Assembly (NCBI GenBank): GCA_017305815.1
Contig: JAFKJZ010000440.1
Coordinates: 1 to 10,418, forward strand
DNA length: 10,418 nucleotides
Direction: 5' to 3'
From: Hyphomicrobiales bacterium
Lineage (GTDB): Bacteria > Pseudomonadota > Alphaproteobacteria > Rhizobiales > Kaistiaceae
This document shows, piece after piece, positions 7,264 through 10,418 of the stretch (position 1 is the first letter of the stretch; each line of letters starts with the position of its first letter). Below the pieces are notes generated by a model, which saw nothing but the letters and a program-made list of their open reading frames with translations, did not search any database and had not been told where the DNA came from. The position numbers were made by a program, and so were the translations under genes.

Positions 7264-9267
7264 TTGATCGCATCTGTTCGTTCTTCCTCAACGAATAGCT
7301 GCGATGCGTGGTCTGTCGAAGATCCCATCAGGCCGCATGTGGTGCAGCGCTTCCTTCTTCCCATGATGTTCTTCGCCGCCGGCGTGTTGCTCTATGTGAC
7401 GGCAGGCGGTCTCGGCGTATGGCTGATGCGCATCGCCAACAGCGCCCCCGCCTTCTGGCCCGCCAACGGACTGGCGGTGGCCCTGATCCTTTCGGTCGGA
7501 ATCCATCGCATGGGATGGGTGCTCGCCGGCATCGCGGCGGCCGGTTTCGTCTTGCAGAAGCTGGCGGGCGCCGGAGCGCTCGGGACCTGGATCGCGCTCG
7601 GCGACATCCTCGAGATCGCCATCGTGACCATCGCGGCGCACCGCGCGCGGCTGCTGGGCTCCGGCCTGCAGAGCATCGCCAGCGTCGTCACCATGATTGC
7701 CATCCTCATGGTCGCCACGGTAGCGAACGCCGTGATGGCGGCTGTCGGCGTCGCCTTGTTCCGCCAGGTGCCCGTTCTCGACAGCGTTTTCATGCTGTGG
7801 CGGCTCGACATGACCAGCGCCCTGCTGGTCCTCGCGCCCTTCTTTGCGATTGCGACGCCGGGACGGCTCGACGAGATCCGCCAGACCCTGCGCCATGGCG
7901 CCTGGGCACGCGGCCTCGAATATCTCGCTTTGGTCGCCGTCATCCTCGGCGCGGTCGTCTTCATGTGGTGGAGCGGCCAGTCGCTGATCAGCTTCTTCAC
8001 GGCGCCGCTGCTCTGGTGCGCGATCCGGTTCGGGCAGGCGCCGACGACCATCACGGCATCCTGTCTCTCCCTGCTCATCATTCTGCTGACCATCGCCGGC
8101 GAATGGCCGAACGCCTATTCAAGCCAACCGCTGGCCTGGCAGCTGCAGCGCATCGAGCTGTCGCTCAGCCTCAATACCCTCCCCACCCTCTTCATCGCGG
8201 CGGCCATGGCCGGACTCCACAAGTCGGCGCGCGCGCTGAAGCAGAGCCAGGAGCGGCTGCGCTATGCGCTGGCCGGATCCGGCGAAGGCGTATGGGATTG
8301 GAACATCGCCACCGGCGAAACCTATTTCAGCGACAGTTGGCACGAGATCCTCGGCTACGAGCCCGGCGAGATCGAGCCGCATGAGCGCAGTTGGGACCAT
8401 CTGCGGCATCCTGACGACAATGCCGAGAACCGGCGGCGCATCGCCGATCATCTCGAGGGGCGGACGCCGCGCTACAGCATCGAGCAGCGCTTTCGCCACA
8501 AGAATGGCGACTGGATCTGGGTTCTCGATCGCGGAAGCATCGTCGAGCGCGACGCCGAAGGGCGGCCGCTGCGCGCGGTCGGCACGCTGCAGGACATTTC
8601 GCGCCTTCGCGCCCGCCAGGACGAACTCGACCGCCGCGCCCATCACGATTCCCTGACGGGTCTCGCCAACCGGACGTCTCTCATCGAGAGCTTCGAGCGC
8701 TGGAACCGCGAGAAGCGCAGCTTCTGCTTCGTGCTGATCGATCTCGACGCGTTCAAGCCGATCAACGACCGGTTTGGCCATCAGTTTGGCGACCACGTCC
8801 TGCTCGCCATTGCCGACCGCATCCGCGCCTGCATCGGCAAGGATGACGTCGCCGCGCGCCTGGGCGGCGACGAGTTCGCGCTTCTGATCGACGCGCCGCA
8901 GGCCGATACCGAGTTCACGGCGCGGCGGCTGATAGAACGCATCTCCGAGGCGATCGGCTATGCCGACTCGCTCGTCACCACTGGCGCCAGCATCGGCATC
9001 GCGCCGGCATCGGACGGCGCGCCCGACTTCGAAACCACATATCGGATGGCCGATATCGCGCTCTACGACGCCAAGGCGGCCGGTGGCTCGATCTATCGCA
9101 CCGCCGGATCGTCCCGCCCGTCCGGGCAGTCGCGGCGGGGCAAGCCAGCCTCAGCCCTTCCCGGCCCCGCCGGTGAAGATCCAGCCGACTACGCCACCGG
9201 CCAGGGCGAAGACGCCGCAGACCATCGCGATGGCCGAAAAGCCGGCAATCGTCGCCTGCTCCCATAG
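7264..9267 (+). CDS. Membrane-bound MASE1-PAS-GGDEF diguanylate cyclase
   Basis: This enzyme would make the second messenger c-di-GMP from two GTP under control of a membrane sensor. Residues about 33-315 form a MASE1-type multi-helix membrane domain (FWPANGLAVALIL near 64-76). A PAS_3 domain covers about 330-448, from ALAGSGEGVWDWNIATGE to VGTLQDIS. GGDEF begins at HDSLTGLANR (461-470), with metal-site IDLDAFKPIND (492-502) and an intact GGDEF at 534-538, so activity is expected. The inhibitory I-site (RxxD five residues earlier) reads GKDD (525-528), without the Arg, so classic product inhibition is probably absent. There is no EAL domain. The start is uncertain: TTG 7264 has only a weak GAAG before it, and GTG 7339, GTG 7342 or ATG 7363 would all leave MASE1 nearly intact. 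The catalytic domain ends near residue 614. The remaining tail is Gly/Pro/Arg-rich, and its last 38 codons lie antisense within the MFS gene. Confidence 0.9.
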   Translation: MIASVRSSSTNSCDAWSVEDPIRPHVVQRFLLPMMFFAAGVLLYVTAGGLGVWLMRIANSAPAFWPANGLAVALILSVGIHRMGWVLAGIAAAGFVLQKLAGAGALGTWIALGDILEIAIVTIAAHRARLLGSGLQSIASVVTMIAILMVATVANAVMAAVGVALFRQVPVLDSVFMLWRLDMTSALLVLAPFFAIATPGRLDEIRQTLRHGAWARGLEYLALVAVILGAVVFMWWSGQSLISFFTAPLLWCAIRFGQAPTTITASCLSLLIILLTIAGEWPNAYSSQPLAWQLQRIELSLSLNTLPTLFIAAAMAGLHKSARALKQSQERLRYALAGSGEGVWDWNIATGETYFSDSWHEILGYEPGEIEPHERSWDHLRHPDDNAENRRRIADHLEGRTPRYSIEQRFRHKNGDWIWVLDRGSIVERDAEGRPLRAVGTLQDISRLRARQDELDRRAHHDSLTGLANRTSLIESFERWNREKRSFCFVLIDLDAFKPINDRFGHQFGDHVLLAIADRIRACIGKDDVAARLGGDEFALLIDAPQADTEFTARRLIERISEAIGYADSLVTTGASIGIAPASDGAPDFETTYRMADIALYDAKAAGGSIYRTAGSSRPSGQSRRGKPASALPGPAGEDPADYATGQGEDAADHRDGRKAGNRRLLP

Positions 9268-10418
9268 CGAGCGAAGGGCGGCCATGTCGACGCCGTCCGT
9301 CGCCGGCAGCGCGCCGCCGAAGCCTGCCTGCCGCACCAGCCTGGCCGCGTCGCCGTCCGCCGCCGCCAGTACGCCGTCGAAACCATGGCTGACGGCGATG
9401 CCGAGGCTTGCCACCGCGATCAGCCCGGCGACGCGCGCCACCGCATTGTTGATGCCGGACGCCGCGCCTCGCCGCGCTTCCGGCGCGGCGTTCATCACCG
9501 CCGTCGAGAGCGGTGCCACGGTGATGCCCATGCCGAGCCCCATCAGCAGCATGACCGGCACCAGCGCCGGCCAGAACCGCCCATCCGACACCGCCGGCGC
9601 CAGCAGCAGGAAACTGATGCCCGTCAGGATCGGCCCGACGGTCAGGCAGGGCCGTACACCGAGGCGATCGGAAAGGCCGCCGCCGAAGCGCGACAAGAGC
9701 GCCATCACGATGACGAAGGGCAGGAACACCGATCCCGCCAGGGCCGCCGGATAGCGGTGCGCCTGGATCAGCGCCGTCGGCAGGAAGAACAGCGCCCCGG
9801 CCAGCGCGAAATAGAGCAGCAGCGTCAGCACATTGACACCGGAGAACATACGGCTGGCGAAGAGGCCGAGCGGCATCATCGGCGCCGGCGCGAGCGCCTC
9901 CCAGAGGATGAAGACGACCAGCACGGCCGCTCCGGCAAGCGCCAGCCCGGCGGCGAGCTCGACATGGATGCCGCCCGCGCCGGCGCCTATTTCCGTGAGG
10001 CCGTAGGTCAGCACGCCAAGGCCGACCACCGCGAAGGCGCCGCCGATCCAGTCCATCCGGATAGCGGCGACCCTGCGGTCCGCCGGCACCTGGTATCGGC
10101 AGACAAGCCAGGCGACGACGGCGATCGGCACGTTCATCAGGAACAGCGCCCGCCAGGAGCCGAGATCGACCAGCGCGCCGCCGAGGATCGGGCCGATCGC
10201 CGGCGCGATCGACGAAGCGGCGGCCCAGGTGCCGATCGCCCTTCCCCGGATCTCGGGCGGAAAATGCGCCGAGATCAGCGCCAGCGAACCGGGCACCATC
10301 AGAGCGCCGCCGACGCCCTGGATGGCGCGGGCGAGGATCAGGCTTTCCGGCGACCAGGCGAAGCCGCAGACGGCGGAGGCGAGCCCGAACAGGGCGATGC
10401 CGAGCATGAAGACGCGGC
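9151..10418 (-). CDS. MFS drug exporter, DHA2 (EmrB/QacA) type (5' end outside window)
   Basis: The inner-membrane transporter would expel drugs or metabolites by proton antiport. About 421 residues are visible; the frame stays open to the window edge, reading RVF before MLGIALFGLAS. This matches the loop after TM2 in DHA2 proteins, so the Met at 10407 is internal and roughly 70-90 residues are missing. Landmarks, counted from that Met, are LARAIQGVGGALMVPG (25-40, motif B-like), the antiporter motif C region with APAIGPILGG (68-77), SWRALFLMNVPIA (84-96), which is characteristic of DHA2, and a second motif A copy, GGLSDRLG (243-250). A long outer loop (about 341-384) precedes the last helix, as in 14-helix members. 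Substrate is unknown. The 3' end overlaps the convergent diguanylate cyclase gene; since the last helix lies there, this frame is the better supported one in the overlap. No partner adaptor (EmrA-like) is visible. Confidence 0.92.
   Translation of the reverse strand, partial: RVFMLGIALFGLASAVCGFAWSPESLILARAIQGVGGALMVPGSLALISAHFPPEIRGRAIGTWAAASSIAPAIGPILGGALVDLGSWRALFLMNVPIAVVAWLVCRYQVPADRRVAAIRMDWIGGAFAVVGLGVLTYGLTEIGAGAGGIHVELAAGLALAGAAVLVVFILWEALAPAPMMPLGLFASRMFSGVNVLTLLLYFALAGALFFLPTALIQAHRYPAALAGSVFLPFVIVMALLSRFGGGLSDRLGVRPCLTVGPILTGISFLLLAPAVSDGRFWPALVPVMLLMGLGMGITVAPLSTAVMNAAPEARRGAASGINNAVARVAGLIAVASLGIAVSHGFDGVLAAADGDAARLVRQAGFGGALPATDGVDMAALRSLWEQATIAGFSAIAMVCGVFALAGGVVGWIFTGGAGKG

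Noticed and set aside
7308..8384. Plus-strand frame overlapping the MASE1 domain (358 codons)
   Set aside because: It is a frame-shifted shadow. The Arg/His-rich translation has no hydrophobic helices, whereas the chosen frame encodes MASE1-PAS-GGDEF.

Overview
The window looks like ordinary chromosomal DNA from a high-GC alphaproteobacterium, most likely of the Hyphomicrobiales (Rhizobiales). The base composition and codon use are strongly GC-biased throughout. The order assignment rests on a DUF992 secreted protein, a rhizobial-type class I aspartate aminotransferase, and an EF-G-like GTPase whose G3 motif reads DCPGS, a form I associate with this order. The genus cannot be settled from the sequence. 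I see no insertion sequences, tRNA or rRNA genes, CRISPR repeats, phage genes or islands of odd composition.

Layout, left to right. (1) The 3' part of an aspartate aminotransferase gene (1-1063, +) is followed by a GC-rich hairpin. (2) A small VOC/glyoxalase-fold protein (1261-1665, +) lies 36 bp upstream of a cardiolipin synthase of the phospholipase D family (1702-3144, +), and the two may be co-transcribed. (3) A CorA-type Mg2+ channel (3163-4131, -) converges on the cardiolipin synthase gene with only 18 bp between the stops. (4) A 232-bp divergent region separates corA from a secreted DUF992 protein (4364-4879, +). It carries a CRP-like palindrome and a plausible sigma70-type promoter, and the DUF992 gene ends in a 13-bp hairpin terminator. 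(5) An EF-G paralogue with non-canonical GTPase motifs (5097-7160, +) follows, with a strong Shine-Dalgarno and its own 15-bp terminator hairpin, so it is probably monocistronic. (6) A membrane-bound MASE1-PAS-GGDEF diguanylate cyclase (7264-9267, +) comes next. Its C-terminal tail overlaps by 117 bp the convergent 3' end of (7) a DHA2-type MFS drug exporter (9151 to beyond 10418, -) that runs off the right edge.

The genes do not form one pathway. Several act at the envelope (cardiolipin synthesis, Mg2+ transport, secreted DUF992 protein, MFS efflux, membrane-anchored c-di-GMP synthesis), but the alternating orientations and individual terminators argue for separate transcription units. I found no convincing new multi-gene system. 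The points most worth a second look are the EF-G-like protein lacking the catalytic G3 histidine, the CRP-like site ahead of the DUF992 gene, and the tail-to-tail overlap of the cyclase and exporter genes. No gene-free stretch is longer than about 235 bp.
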